A stretch of DNA of 64,000 bases from Cylicocyclus nassatus (GCA_958299035.1 CATQJL010000001.1:28933521-28997520), one strand, 5' to 3'. Positions 46,738 to 60,509 are shown, counted from the first letter of the stretch. The notes: generated by a model not told the origin, from the letters alone. Program-made: numbers and translations.

Positions 46738-47667
46738 TTCGTTTTGCAGGCCAACCACGATATAGGGTGTGAATGCGAAACAGGTAGCTTTGCGCCATGA
46801 ACGTCTATGTAGTTTGAAGGAACTGCTATCAAGCGTTCGTGGTGTAATGGTCAGCATGGATGCCTTCCAAGCATTCGACGGGGGTTCGATTCCCCCCGAA
46901 CGCATTCGTTTTGCAGGCCAACCACGATATAGGGTGTGAATGCGAAACAGATAGCTTTGCGCCATGAACGTCTATGTAGTTTGAAGGAACTGCTATCAAG
47001 CGTTCGTGGTGTAATGGTCAGCATGGATGCCTTCCAAGCATTCGACGGGGGTTCGATTCCCCCCGAACGCATTCGTTTTGCAGGCCAACCACGATATAGG
47101 GTGTGAATGCGAAACAGATAGCTTTGCGCCATGAACGTCTATGTAGTTTGAAGGAACTGCTGTCAAGCGTTCGTGGTGTAATGGTCAGCATGGATGCCTT
47201 CCAAGCATTCGACGGGGGTTCGATTCCCCCCGAACGCATTCGTTTTGCAGGCCAACCACGATATAGGGTGTGAATGCGAAACAGGTAGCTTTGCGCCATG
47301 AACGTCTACGTAGTTTGAAGGAACTGCTATCAAGCGTTCGTGGTGTAGTGGTCAGCATGGATGCCTTCCAAGCATTCGACGGGGGTTCGATTTCCCCCGA
47401 ACGCATTCGTTTTGCAGGCCAACCACGATATAGGGTGTGAATGCGAAACAGATAGCTTTGCGCCATGAACGTCTACGTAGTTTGAAGGAACTGCTAACAA
47501 GCGTTCGTGGTGTAATGGTCAGCATGGATGCCTTCCAAGCATTCGACGGGGGTTCGATTCCCCCCGAACGCATTCGTTTTGCAGGCCAACCACGATATAG
47601 GGTGTGAATGCGAAACAGATAGCTTTGCGCCATGAACGTCTATGTAGTTTGAAGGAACTGCTATCAA

Positions 47668-47738
47668 GCGTTCGTGGTGTAATGGTCAGCATGGATGCCT
47701 TCCAAGCATTCGACGGGGTTCGATTCCCACCGAACGCA
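47668..47738 (+). pseudogene. tRNA-Gly(UCC), 71-bp variant with extra C to A
   Basis: It is the duplicate of the copy at 43506, 4162 bp downstream, within the 25-unit block duplication. Confidence 0.7.
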
Positions 47739-48334
47739 TTCGTTTTGCAGGCCAACCACGATATAGGGTGTGAATGCGAAACAGGTAGCTTTGCGCCATG
47801 AACGTCTATGTAGTTTGAAGGAACTGCTATCAAGCGTTCGTGGTGTAATGGTCAGCATGGATGCCTTCCAAGCATTCGACGGGGGTTCGATTCCCCCCGA
47901 ACGCATTCGTTTTGCAGGCCAACCACGATATAGGGTGTGAATGCGAAACAGGTAGCTTTGCGCCATGAACGTCTATGTAGTTTGAAGGAACTGCTATCAA
48001 GCGTTCGTGGTGTAATGGTCAGCATAGATGCCTTCCAAGCATTCGACGGGGGTTCGATTCCCCCCGAACGCATTCGTTTTGCAGGCCAACCACGATATAG
48101 GGTGTGAATGCGAAACAGGTAGCTTTGCGCCATGAACGTCTATGTAGTTTGAAGGAACTGCTATCAAGCGTTCGTGGTGTAATGGTCAGCATGGATGCCT
48201 TCCAAGCATTCGACGGGGGTTCGATTCCCCCCGAACGCATTCGTTTTGCAGGCCAACCACGATATAGGGTGTGAATGCGAAACAGATAGCTTTGCGCCAT
48301 GAACGTCTACGTAGTTTGAAGGAACTGCTAACAA

Positions 48335-48405
48335 GCGTTCGTGGTGTAATGGTCAGCATGGATGCCTTCCAAGCATTCGACGGGGGTTCGATTCTCCCGA
48401 ACGCA
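48335..48405 (+). pseudogene. tRNA-Gly(UCC), 71-bp variant lacking one C with an extra C to T
   Basis: GATTCTCCCGAAC combines the lost C with a C to T change that alters the last base of the B box. It is the 4162-bp duplicate of 44173 with an added mutation. Confidence 0.65.
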
Positions 48406-48664
48406 TTCGTTTTGCAGGCCAACCACGATATAGGGTGTGAATGCGAAACAGATAGCTTTGCGCCATGAACGTCTATGTAGTTTGAAGGAACTGCTATCAA
48501 GCGTTCGTGGTGTAATGGTCAGCATGGATGCCTTCCAAGCATTCGACGGGGGTTCGATTCCCCCCGAACGCATTCGTTTTGCACAACCACGATATAGGGT
48601 GTGAATGCGAAACAGGTAGCTTTGCGCCATGAACGTCTATGTAGTTTGAAGGAACTGCTATCAA

Positions 48665-48735
48665 GCGTTCGTGGTGTAATGGTCAGCATGGATGCCTTCC
48701 AAGCATTCGACGGGGGTTCGATTCCCCCGAACGCA
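48665..48735 (+). tRNA. tRNA-Gly(UCC), 71-bp variant lacking one C
   Basis: It is the duplicate of 44503 at 4162 bp, with the same upstream spacer deletion. Confidence 0.7.
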
Positions 48736-49234
48736 TTCGTTTTGCAGGCCAACCACGATATAGGGTGTGAATGCGAAACAGATAGCTTTGCGCCATGAAC
48801 GTCTATGTAGTTTGAAGGAACTGCTATCAAGCGTTCGTGGTGTAATGGTCAGCATGGATGCCTTCCAAGCATTCGACGGGGGTTCGATTCCCCCCGAACG
48901 CATTCGTTTTGCACAACCACGATATAGGGTGTGAATGCGAAACAGGTAGCTTTGCGCCATGAACGTCTATGTAGTTTGAAGGAACTGCTATCAAGCGTTC
49001 GTGGTGTAATGGTCAGCATGGATGCCTTCCAAGCATTCGACGGGGGTTCGATTCCCCCCGAACGCATTCGTTTTGCAGGCCAACCACGATATAGGGTGTG
49101 AATGCGAAACAGGTAGCTTTGCGCCATGAACGTCTACGTAGTTTGAAGGAACTGCTATCAAGCGTTCGTGGTGTAATGGTCAGCATGGATGCCTTCCAAG
49201 CATTCGACGGGGGTTCGATTCCCCCCGAACGCAT

Positions 49235-49255
49235 TCGTTTTGCGGCCAACTACGA
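49235..49255 (+). other. Spacer with 1-bp deletion (GCGGCCAACTACG allele)
   Basis: GCGGCCAACTACG replaces GCAGGCCAACCACG. The same allele occurs near 51577 and 62758, each time followed by a GTTTACGTAG...TATCAC end, so a whole unit haplotype has been moved. Confidence 0.8.
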
Positions 49256-51661
49256 TATAGGGTGTGAATGCGAAACAGATAGCTTTGCGCCATGAACGTT
49301 TACGTAGTTTGAAGGAACTGCTATCACGCGTTCGTGGTGTAATGGTCAGCATGGATGCCTTCCAAGCATTCGACGGGGGTTCGATTCCCCCCGAACGCAT
49401 TCGTTTTGCAGGCCAACCACGATATAGGGTGTGAATGCGAAACAGGTAGCTTTGCGCCATGAACGTCTACGTAGTTTGAAGGAACTGCTATCAAGCGTTC
49501 GTGGTGTAATGGTCAGCATGGATGCCTTCCAAGCATTCGACGGGGGTTCGATTCCCCCCGAACGCATTCGTTTTGCAGGCCAACCACGATATAGGGTGTG
49601 AATGCGAAACAGGTAGCTTTGCGCCATGAACGTCTACGTAGCTTGAAGGAACTGCTATCACGCGTTCGTGGTGTAATGGTCAGCATGGATGCCTTCCAAG
49701 CATTCGACGGGGGTTCGATTCCCCCCGAACGCATTCGTTTTGCAGGCCAACCACGATATAGGGTGTGAATGCGAAACAGGTAGCTTTGCGCCATGAACGT
49801 CTACGTAGTTTGAAGGAACTGCTATCAAGCGTTCGTGGTGTAATGGTCAGCATGGATGCCTTCCAAGCATTCGACGGGGGTTCGATTCCCCCCGAACGCA
49901 TTCGTTTTGCAGGCCAACCACGATATAGGGTGTGAATGCGAAACAGGTAGCTTTGCGCCATGAACGTCTACGTAGCTTGAAGGAACTGCTATCAAGCGTT
50001 CGTGGTGTAATGGTCAGCATGGATGCCTTCCAAGCATTCGACGGGGGTTCGATTTCCCCCGAACGCATTCGTTTTGCAGGCCAACCACGATATAGGGTGT
50101 GAATGCGAAACAGATAGCTTTGCGCCATGAACGTCTACGTAGTTTGAAGGAACTGCTAACAAGCGTTCGTGGTGTAATGGTCAGCATGGATGCCTTCCAA
50201 GCATTCGACGGGGGTTCGATTCCCCCCGAACGCATTCGTTTTGCAGGCCAACCACGATATAGGGTGTGAATGCGAAACAGATAGCTTTGCGCCATGAACG
50301 TCTATGTAGTTTGAGTGAACTGCTATCAAGCGTTCGTGGTGTAATGGTCAGCATGGATGCCTTCCAAGCATTCGACGGGGGTTCGATTCCCCCCGAACGC
50401 ATTCGTTTTGCAGGCCAACCACGATATAGGGTGTGAATGCGAAACAGGTAGCTTTGCGCCATGAACGTCTACGTAGCTTGAAGGAACTGCTATCAAGCGT
50501 TCGTGGTGTAATGGTCAGCATGGATGCCTTCCAAGCATTCGACGGGGGTTCGATTTCCCCCGAACGCATTCGTTTTGCAGGCCAACCACGATATAGGGTG
50601 TGAATGCGAAACAGATAGCTTTGCGCCATGAACGTCTACGTAGTTTGAAGGAACTGCTAACAAGCGTTCGTGGTGTAATGGTCAGCATGGATGCCTTCCA
50701 AGCATTCGACGGGGGTTCGATTCCCCCCGAACGCATTCGTTTTGCAGGCCAACCACGATATAGGGTGTGAATGCGAAACAGATAGCTTTGCGCCATGAAC
50801 GTCTATGTAGTTTGAAGGAACTGCTATCAAGCGTTCGTGGTGTAATGGTCAGCATGGATGCCTTCCAAGCATTCGACGGGGGTTCGATTCCCCCCGAACG
50901 CATTCGTTTTGCAGGCCAACCACGATATAGGGTGTGAATGCGAAACAGGTAGCTTTGCGCCATGAACGTCTATGTAGTTTGAAGGAACTGCTATCAAGCG
51001 TTCGTGGTGTAATGGTCAGCATGGATGCCTTCCAAGCATTCGACGGGGGTTCGATTCCCCCCGAACGCATTCGTTTTGCAGGCCAACCACGATATAGGGT
51101 GTGAATGCGAAACAGGTAGCTTTGCGCCATGAACGTCTACGTAGTTTGAAGGAACTGCTATCAAGCGTTCGTGGTGTAATGGTCAGCATGGATGCCTTCC
51201 AAGCATTCGACGGGGGTTCGATTCCCCCCGAACGCATTCGTTTTGCACAACCACGATATAGGGTGTGAATGCGAAACAGGTAGCTTTGCGCCATGAACGT
51301 CTATGTAGTTTGAAGGAACTGCTATCAAGCGTTCGTGGTGTAATGGTCAGCATGGATGCCTTCCAAGCATTCGACGGGGGTTCGATTCCCCCCGAACGCA
51401 TTCGTTTTGCAGGCCAACCACGATATAGGGTGTGAATGCGAAACAGGTAGCTTTGCGCCATGAACGTCTACGTAGTTTGAAGGAACTGCTATCAAGCGTT
51501 CGTGGTGTAATGGTCAGCATGGATGCCTTCCAAGCATTCGACGGGGGTTCGATTCCCCCCGAACGCATTCGTTTTGCGGCCAACTACGATATAGGGTGTG
51601 AATGCGAAACAGATAGCTTTGCGCCATGAACGTTTACGTAGTTTGAAGGAACTGCTATCAC

Positions 51662-51732
51662 GCGTTCGTGGTGTAATGGTCAGCATGGATGCCTTCCAAG
51701 CATTCGACGGGGGTTCGATTCCCCCGAACGCA
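51662..51732 (+). tRNA. tRNA-Gly(UCC), 71-bp variant lacking one C
   Basis: Five-C run. It follows the GCGGCCAACTACG spacer. Its 14-unit partner at 49329-49400 has the normal six Cs, so the loss is later than the duplication. Confidence 0.7.
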
Positions 51733-54700
51733 TTCGTTTTGCAGGCCAACCACGATATAGGGTGTGAATGCGAAACAGGTAGCTTTGCGCCATGAACGTC
51801 TACGTAGTTTGAAGGAACTGCTATCAAGCGTTCGTGGTGTAATGGTCAGCATGGATGCCTTCCAAGCATTCGACGGGGGTTCGATTCCCCCCGAACGCAT
51901 TCGTTTTGCAGGCCAACCACGATATAGGGTGTGAATGCGAAACAGGTAGCTTTGCGCCATGAACGTCTACGTAGCTTGAAGGAACTGCTATCACGCGTTC
52001 GTGGTGTAATGGTCAGCATGGATGCCTTCCAAGCATTCGACGGGGGTTCGATTCCCCCCGAACGCATTCGTTTTGCAGGCCAACCACGATATAGGGTGTG
52101 AATGCGAGACAGGTAGCTTTGCGCCATGAACGTCTACGTAGTTTGAAGGAACTGCTATCAAGCGTTCGTGGTGTAATGGTCAGCATGGATGCCTTCCAAG
52201 CATTCGACGGGGGTTCGATTCCCCCCGAACGCATTCGTTTTGCAGGCCAACCACGATATAGGGTGTGAATGCGAAACAGGTAGCTTTGCGCCATGAACGT
52301 CTACGTAGCTTGAAGGAACTGCTATCAAGCGTTCGTGGTGTAATGGTCAGCATGGATGCCTTCCAAGCATTCGACGGGGGTTCGATTTCCCCCGAACGCA
52401 TTCGTTTTGCAGGCCAACCACGATATAGGGTGTGAATGCGAAACAGATAGCTTTGCGCCATGAACGTCTACGTAGTTTGAAGGAACTGCTAACAAGCGTT
52501 CGTGGTGTAATGGTCAGCATGGATGCCTTCCAAGCATTCGACGGGGGTTCGATTCCCCCCGAACGCATTCGTTTTGCAGGCCAACCACGATATAGGGTGT
52601 GAATGCGAAACAGATAGCTTTGCGCCATGAACGTCTATGTAGTTTGAGTGAACTGCTATCAAGCGTTCGTGGTGTAATGGTCAGCATGGATGCCTTCCAA
52701 GCATTCGACGGGGGTTCGATTCCCCCCGAACGCATTCGTTTTGCAGGCCAACCACGATATAGGGTGTGAATGCGAAACAGGTAGCTTTGCGCCATGAACG
52801 TCTACGTAGCTTGAAGGAACTGCTATCAAGCGTTCGTGGTGTAATGGTCAGCATGGATGCCTTCCAAGCATTCGACGGGGGTTCGATTTCCCCCGAACGC
52901 ATTCGTTTTGCAGGCCAACCACGATATAGGGTGTGAATGCGAAACAGATAGCTTTGCGCCATGAACGTCTACGTAGTTTGAAGGAACTGCTAACAAGCGT
53001 TCGTGGTGTAATGGTCAGCATGGATGCCTTCCAAGCATTCGACGGGGGTTCGATTCCCCCCGAACGCATTCGTTTTGCAGGCCAACCACGATATAGGGTG
53101 TGAATGCGAAACAGATAGCTTTGCGCCATGAACGTCTATGTAGTTTGAAGGAACTGCTATCAAGCGTTCGTGGTGTAATGGTCAGCATGGATGCCTTCCA
53201 AGCATTCGACGGGGGTTCGATTCCCCCCGAACGCATTCGTTTTGCAGGCCAACCACGATATAGGGTGTGAATGCGAAACAGGTAGCTTTGCGCCATGAAC
53301 GTCTATGTAGTTTGAAGGAACTGCTATCAAGCGTTCGTGGTGTAATGGTCAGCATGGATGCCTTCCAAGCATTCGACGGGGGTTCGATTCCCCCCGAACG
53401 CATTCGTTTTGCAGGCCAACCACGATATAGGGTGTGAATGCGAAACAGGTAGCTTTGCGCCATGAACGTCTACGTAGTTTGAAGGAACTGCTATCAAGCG
53501 TTCGTGGTGTAATGGTCAGCATGGATGCCTTCCAAGCATTCGACGGGGGTTCGATTCCCCCCGAACGCATTCGTTTTGCAGGCCAACCACGATATAGGGT
53601 GTGAATGCGAAACAGGTAGCTTTGCGCCATGAACGTCTACGTAGTTTGAAGGAACTGCTATCAAGCGTTCGTGGTGTAATGGTCAGCATGGATGCCTTCC
53701 AAGCATTCGACGGGGGTTCGATTCCCCCCGAACGCATTCGTTTTGCAGGCCAACCACGATATAGGGTGTGAATGCGAAACAGGTAGCTTTGCGCCATGAA
53801 CGTCTACGTAGTTTGAAGGAACTGCTATCAAGCGTTCGTGGTGTAATGGTCAGCATGGATGCCTTCCAAGCATTCGACGGGGGTTCGATTTCCCCCGAAC
53901 GCATTCGTTTTGCAGGCCAACCACGATATAGGGTGTGAATGCGAAACAGGTAGCTTTGCGCCATGAACGTCTACGTAGTTTGAAGGAACTGCTAACAAGC
54001 GTTCGTGGTGTAATGGTCAGCATGGATGCCTTCCAAGCATTCGACGGGGGTTCGATTCCCCCCGAACGCATTCGTTTTGCAGGCCAACCACGATATAGGG
54101 TGTGAATGCGAAACAGGTAGCTTTGCGCCATGAACGTCTATGTAGTTTGAAGGAACTGCTATCAAGCGTTCGTGGTGTAATGGTCAGCATGGATGCCTTC
54201 CAAGCATTCGACGGGGGTTCGATTCCCCCCGAACGCATTCGTTTTGCAGGCCAACCACGATATAGGGTGTGAATGCGAAACAGATAGCTTTGCGCCATGA
54301 ACGTCTATGTAGTTTGAAGGAACTGCTATCAAGCGTTCGTGGTGTAATGGTCAGCATGGATGCCTTCCAAGCATTCGACGGGGGTTCGATTCCCCCCGAA
54401 CGCATTCGTTTTGCAGGCCAACCACGATATAGGGTGTGAATGCGAAACAGGTAGCTTTGCGCCATGAACGTCTATGTAGTTTGAAGGAATTGCTATCAAG
54501 CGTTCGTGGTGTAATGGTCAGCATGGATGCCTTCCAAGCATTCGACGGGGGTTCGATTTTCCCCGAACGCATTCGTTTTGCAGGCCAACCACGATATAGG
54601 GTGTGAATGCGAAACAGGTAGCTTTGCGCCATGAACGTCTACGTAGTTTGAAGGAACTGCTAACAAGCGTTCGTGGTGTAATGGTCAGCATGGATGCCTT

Positions 54701-56467
54701 CCAAGCATTCGACGGGGGTTCGATTTCCCCCGAACGCATTCGTTTTGCAGGCCAACCACGATATAGGGTGTGAATGCGAAACAGGTAGCTTTGCGCCATG
54801 AACGTCTACGTAGTTTGAAGGAACTGCTAACAAGCGTTCGTGGTGTAATGGTCAGCATGGATGCCTTCCAAGCATTCGACGGGGGTTCGATTCCCCCCGA
54901 ACGCATTCGTTTTGCAGGCCAACCACGATATAGGGTGTGAATGCGAAACAGGTAGCTTTGCGCCATGAACGTCTATGTAGTTTGAAGGAACTGCTATCAA
55001 GCGTTCGTGGTGTAATGGTCAGCATGGATGCCTTCCAAGCATTCGACGGGGGTTCGATTCCCCCCGAACGCATTCGTTTTGCAGGCCAACCACGATATAG
55101 GGTGTGAATGCGAAACAGATAGCTTTGCGCCATGAACGTCTATGTAGTTTGAAGGAACTGCTATCAAGCGTTCGTGGTGTAATGGTCAGCATGGATGCCT
55201 TCCAAGCATTCGACGGGGGTTCGATTCCCCCCGAACGCATTCGTTTTGCAGGCCAACCACGATATAGGGTGTGAATGCGAAACAGGTAGCTTTGCGCCAT
55301 GAACGTCTATGTAGTTTGAAGGAATTGCTATCAAGCGTTCGTGGTGTAATGGTCAGCATGGATGCCTTCCAAGCATTCGACGGGGGTTCGATTTCCCCCG
55401 AACGCATTCGTTTTGCAGGCCAACCACGATATAGGGTGTGAATGCGAAACAGGTAGCTTTGCGCCATGAACGTCTACGTAGTTTGAAGGAAATGCTATCA
55501 AGCGTTCGTGGTGTAATGGTCAGCATGGATGCCTTCCAAGCATTCGACGGGGGTTCGATTCCCCCCGAACGCATTCGTTTTGCAGGCCAACCACGATATA
55601 GGGTGTGAATGCGAAACAGGTAGCTTTGCGCCATGAACGTCTATGTAGTTTGAAGGAACTGCTATCAAGCGTTCGTGGTGTAATGGTCAGCATAGATGCC
55701 TTCCAAGCATTCGACGGGGGTTCGATTCCCCCCGAACGCATTCGTTTTGCAGGCCAACCACGATATAGGGTGTGAATGCGAAACAGGTAGCTTTGCGCCA
55801 TGAACGTCTATGTAGTTTGAAGGAACTGCTATCAAGCGTTCGTGGTGTAATGGTCAGCATGGATGCCTTCCAAGCATTCGACGGGGGTTCGATTCCCCCC
55901 GAACGCATTCGTTTTGCAGGCCAACCACGATATAGGGTGTGAATGCGAAACAGGTAGCTTTGCGCCATGAACGTCTACGTAGTTTGAAGGAACTGCTATC
56001 AAGCGTTCGTGGTGTAATGGTCAGCATGGATGCCTTCCAAGCATTCGACGGGGGTTCGATTCCCCCCGAACGCATTCGTTTTGCAGGCCAACCACGATAT
56101 AGGGTGTGAATGCGAAACAGATAGCTTTGCGCCATGAACGTCTACGTAGTTTGAAGGAACTGCTAACAAGCGTTCGTGGTGTAATGGTCAGCATGGATGC
56201 CTTCCAAGCATTCGACGGGGGTTCGATTCCCCCCGAACGCATTCGTTTTGCAGGCCAACCACGATATAGGGTGTGAATGCGAAACAGATAGCTTTGCGCC
56301 ATGAACGTCTATGTAGTTTGAAGGAACTGCTATCAAGCGTTCGTGGTGTAATGGTCAGCATGGATGCCTTCCAAGCATTCGACGGGGGTTCGATTCCCCC
56401 CGAACGCATTCGTTTTGCAGGCCAACCACGATATAGGGTGTGAATGCGAAACAGGTAGCTTTGCGCC

Positions 56468-56486
56468 ATGAACTCTACGCAGCTTG
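56468..56486 (+). other. Spacer with GAACTCTACGCAGCTTG allele
   Basis: It has one base lost and two T to C changes relative to GAACGTCTACGTAGTTTG, removing the CTACGTAG palindrome. It recurs near 57138 and 59476. Confidence 0.8.
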
Positions 56487-58839
56487 AAGGAACTGCTATC
56501 AAGCGTTCGTGGTGTAATGGTCAGCATAGATGCCTTCCAAGCATTCGACGGGGGTTCGATTCCCCCCGAACGCATTCGTTTTGCAGGCCAACCACGATAT
56601 AGGGTGTGAATGCGAAACAGATAGCTTTGCGCCATGAACGTCTACGTAGTTTGAAGGAACTGCTATCAAGCGTTCGTGGTGTAATGGTCAGCATGGATGC
56701 CTTCCAAGCATTCGACGGGGGTTCGATTCCCCCCGAACGCATTCGTTTTGCAGGCCAACCACGATATAGGGTGTGAATGCGAAACAGATAGCTTTGCGCC
56801 ATGAACGTCTACGTAGTTTGAAGGAACTGCTAACAAGCGTTCGTGGTGTAATGGTCAGCATGGATGCCTTCCAAGCATTCGACGGGGGTTCGATTCCCCC
56901 CGAACGCATTCGTTTTGCAGGCCAACCACGATATAGGGTGTGAATGCGAAACAGATAGCTTTGCGCCATGAACGTCTATGTAGTTTGAAGGAACTGCTAT
57001 CAAGCGTTCGTGGTGTAATGGTCAGCATGGATGCCTTCCAAGCATTCGACGGGGGTTCGATTCCCCCCGAACGCATTCGTTTTGCAGGCCAACCACGATA
57101 TAGGGTGTGAATGCGAAACAGGTAGCTTTGCGCCATGAACTCTACGCAGCTTGAAGGAACTGCTATCAAGCGTTCGTGGTGTAATGGTCAGCATGGATGC
57201 CTTCCAAGCATTCGACGGGGGTTCGATTTCCCCCGAACGCATTCGTTTTGCAGGCCAACCACGATATAGGGTGTGAATGCGAAACAGATAGCTTTGCGCC
57301 ATGAACGTCTACGTAGTTTGAAGGAACTGCTAACAAGCGTTCGTGGTGTAATGGTCAGCATGGATGCCTTCCAAGCATTCGACGGGGGTTCGATTCCCCC
57401 CGAACGCATTCGTTTTGCAGGCCAACCACGATATAGGGTGTGAATGCGAAACAGATAGCTTTGCGCCATGAACGTCTATGTAGTTTGAAGGAACTGCTAT
57501 CAAGCGTTCGTGGTGTAATGGTCAGCATGGATGCCTTCCAAGCATTCGACGGGGGTTCGATTCCCCCCGAACGCATTCGTTTTGCAGGCCAACCACGATA
57601 TAGGGTGTGAATGCGAAACAGGTAGCTTTGCGCCATGAACGTCTATGTAGTTTGAAGGAACTGCTATCAAGCGTTCGTGGTGTAATGGTCAGCATGGATG
57701 CCTTCCAAGCATTCGACGGGGGTTCGATTCCCCCCGAACGCATTCGTTTTGCAGGCCAACCACGATATAGGGTGTGAATGCGAAACAGATAGCTTTGCGC
57801 CATGAACGTCTATGTAGTTGGAAGGAACTGCTATCAAGCGTTCGTGGTGTAATGGTCAGCATGGATGCCTTCCAAGCATTCGACGGGGGTTCGATTCCCC
57901 CCGAACGCATTCGTTTTGCAGGCCAACCACGATATAGGGTGTGAATGCGAAACAGGTAGCTTTGCGCCATGAACGTCTACGTAGTTTGAAGGAACTGCTA
58001 TCAAGCGTTCGTGGTGTAATGGTCAGCATGGATGCCTTCCAAGCATTCGACGGGGGTTCGATTCCCCCCGAACGCATTCGTTTTGCAGGCCAACCACGAT
58101 ATAGGGTGTGAATGCGAAACAGATAGCTTTGCGCCATGAACGTCTACGTAGTTTGAAGGAACTGCTAACAAGCGTTCGTGGTGTAATGGTCAGCATGGAT
58201 GCCTTCCAAGCATTCGACGGGGGTTCGATTCCCCCCGAACGCATTCGTTTTGCAGGCCAACCACGATATAGGGTGTGAATGCGAAACAGATAGCTTTGCG
58301 CCATGAACGTCTACGTAGTTTGAAGGAACTGCTAACAAGCGTTCGTGGTGTAATGGTCAGCATGGATGCCTTCCAAGCATTCGACGGGGGTTCGATTCCC
58401 CCCGAACGCATTCGTTTTGCAGGCCAACCACGATATAGGGTGTGAATGCGAAACAGATAGCTTTGCGCCATGAACGTCTACGTAGTTTGAAGGAACTGCT
58501 AACAAGCGTTCGTGGTGTAATGGTCAGCATGGATGCCTTCCAAGCATTCGACGGGGGTTCGATTCCCCCCGAACGCATTCGTTTTGCAGGCCAACCACGA
58601 TATAGGGTGTGAATGCGAAACAGGTAGCTTTGCGCCATGAACGTCTATGTAGTTTGAAGGAACTGCTATCAAGCGTTCGTGGTGTAATGGTCAGCATAGA
58701 TGCCTTCCAAGCATTCGACGGGGGTTCGATTCCCCCCGAACGCATTCGTTTTGCAGGCCAACCACGATATAGGGTGTGAATGCGAAACAGGTAGCTTTGC
58801 GCCATGAACGTCTATGTAGTTTGAAGGAACTGCTATCAA

Positions 58840-58912
58840 GCGTTCGTGGTGTAATGGTCAGCATGGATGCCTTCCAAGCATTCGACGGGGGTTCGATTCC
58901 CCCCCGAACGCA
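58840..58912 (+). tRNA. tRNA-Gly(UCC), 73-bp variant with one extra C
   Basis: GATTCCCCCCCGAAC has seven Cs instead of six. This is the only insertion I found inside an otherwise normal tRNA copy. Confidence 0.7.
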
Positions 58913-60509
58913 TTCGTTTTGCAGGCCAACCACGATATAGGGTGTGAATGCGAAACAGGTAGCTTTGCGCCATGAACGTCTACGTAGTTTGAAGGAACTG
59001 CTATCAAGCGTTCGTGGTGTAATGGTCAGCATGGATGCCTTCCAAGCATTCGACGGGGGTTCGATTCCCCCCGAACGCATTCGTTTTGCAGGCCAACCAC
59101 GATATAGGGTGTGAATGCGAAACAGATAGCTTTGCGCCATGAACGTCTACGTAGTTTGAAGGAACTGCTAACAAGCGTTCGTGGTGTAATGGTCAGCATG
59201 GATGCCTTCCAAGCATTCGACGGGGGTTCGATTCCCCCCGAACGCATTCGTTTTGCAGGCCAACCACGATATAGGGTGTGAATGCGAAACAGATAGCTTT
59301 GCGCCATGAACGTCTATGTAGTTTGAAGGAACTGCTATCAAGCGTTCGTGGTGTAATGGTCAGCATGGATGCCTTCCAAGCATTCGACGGGGGTTCGATT
59401 CCCCCCGAACGCATTCGTTTTGCAGGCCAACCACGATATAGGGTGTGAATGCGAAACAGGTAGCTTTGCGCCATGAACTCTACGCAGCTTGAAGGAACTG
59501 CTATCAAGCGTTCGTGGTGTAATGGTCAGCATGGATGCCTTCCAAGCATTCGACGGGGGTTCGATTTCCCCCGAACGCATTCGTTTTGCAGGCCAACCAC
59601 GATATAGGGTGTGAATGCGAAACAGATAGCTTTGCGCCATGAACGTCTACGTAGTTTGAAGGAACTGCTAACAAGCGTTCGTGGTGTAATGGTCAGCATG
59701 GATGCCTTCCAAGCATTCGACGGGGGTTCGATTCCCCCCGAACGCATTCGTTTTGCAGGCCAACCACGATATAGGGTGTGAATGCGAAACAGATAGCTTT
59801 GCGCCATGAACGTCTATGTAGTTTGAAGGAACTGCTATCAAGCGTTCGTGGTGTAATGGTCAGCATGGATGCCTTCCAAGCATTCGACGGGGGTTCGATT
59901 CCCCCCGAACGCATTCGTTTTGCAGGCCAACCACGATATAGGGTGTGAATGCGAAACAGGTAGCTTTGCGCCATGAACGTCTATGTAGTTTGAAGGAACT
60001 GCTATCAAGCGTTCGTGGTGTAATGGTCAGCATGGATGCCTTCCAAGCATTCGACGGGGGTTCGATTCCCCCCGAACGCATTCGTTTTGCAGGCCAACCA
60101 CGATATAGGGTGTGAATGCGAAACAGATAGCTTTGCGCCATGAACATCTATGTAGTTGGAAGGAACTGCTATCAAGCGTTCGTGGTGTAATGGTCAGCAT
60201 GGATGCCTTCCAAGCATTCGACGGGGGTTCGATTCCCCCCGAACGCATTCGTTTTGCAGGCCAACCACGATATAGGGTGTGAATGCGAAACAGGTAGCTT
60301 TGCGCCATGAACGTCTACGTAGTTTGAAGGAACTGCTATCAAGCGTTCGTGGTGTAATGGTCAGCATGGATGCCTTCCAAGCATTCGACGGGGGTTCGAT
60401 TCCCCCCGAACGCATTCGTTTTGCAGGCCAACCACGATATAGGGTGTGAATGCGAAACAGATAGCTTTGCGCCATGAACGTCTACGTAGTTTGAAGGAAC
60501 TGCTATCAA

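Larger units (their letters stand above)
38107..53400 (+). repeat. Array domain 6: CTATGTAG spacers and most small indels
   Basis: The CTATGTAG spacer predominates up to about 49 kb and is mixed with CTACGTAG and CTACGTAGCTTG beyond. Single-base losses in the T-stem G or C runs and the 3-bp spacer deletion GCACAACC occur here repeatedly. Larger duplications are readable: about 39.2-40.9 kb matches 44.9-46.6 kb (34 units), about 42.2-44.7 kb matches 46.3-48.9 kb (25 units, 4162 bp) and about 48.9-51.2 kb matches 51.2-53.4 kb (14 units). Confidence 0.7.
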
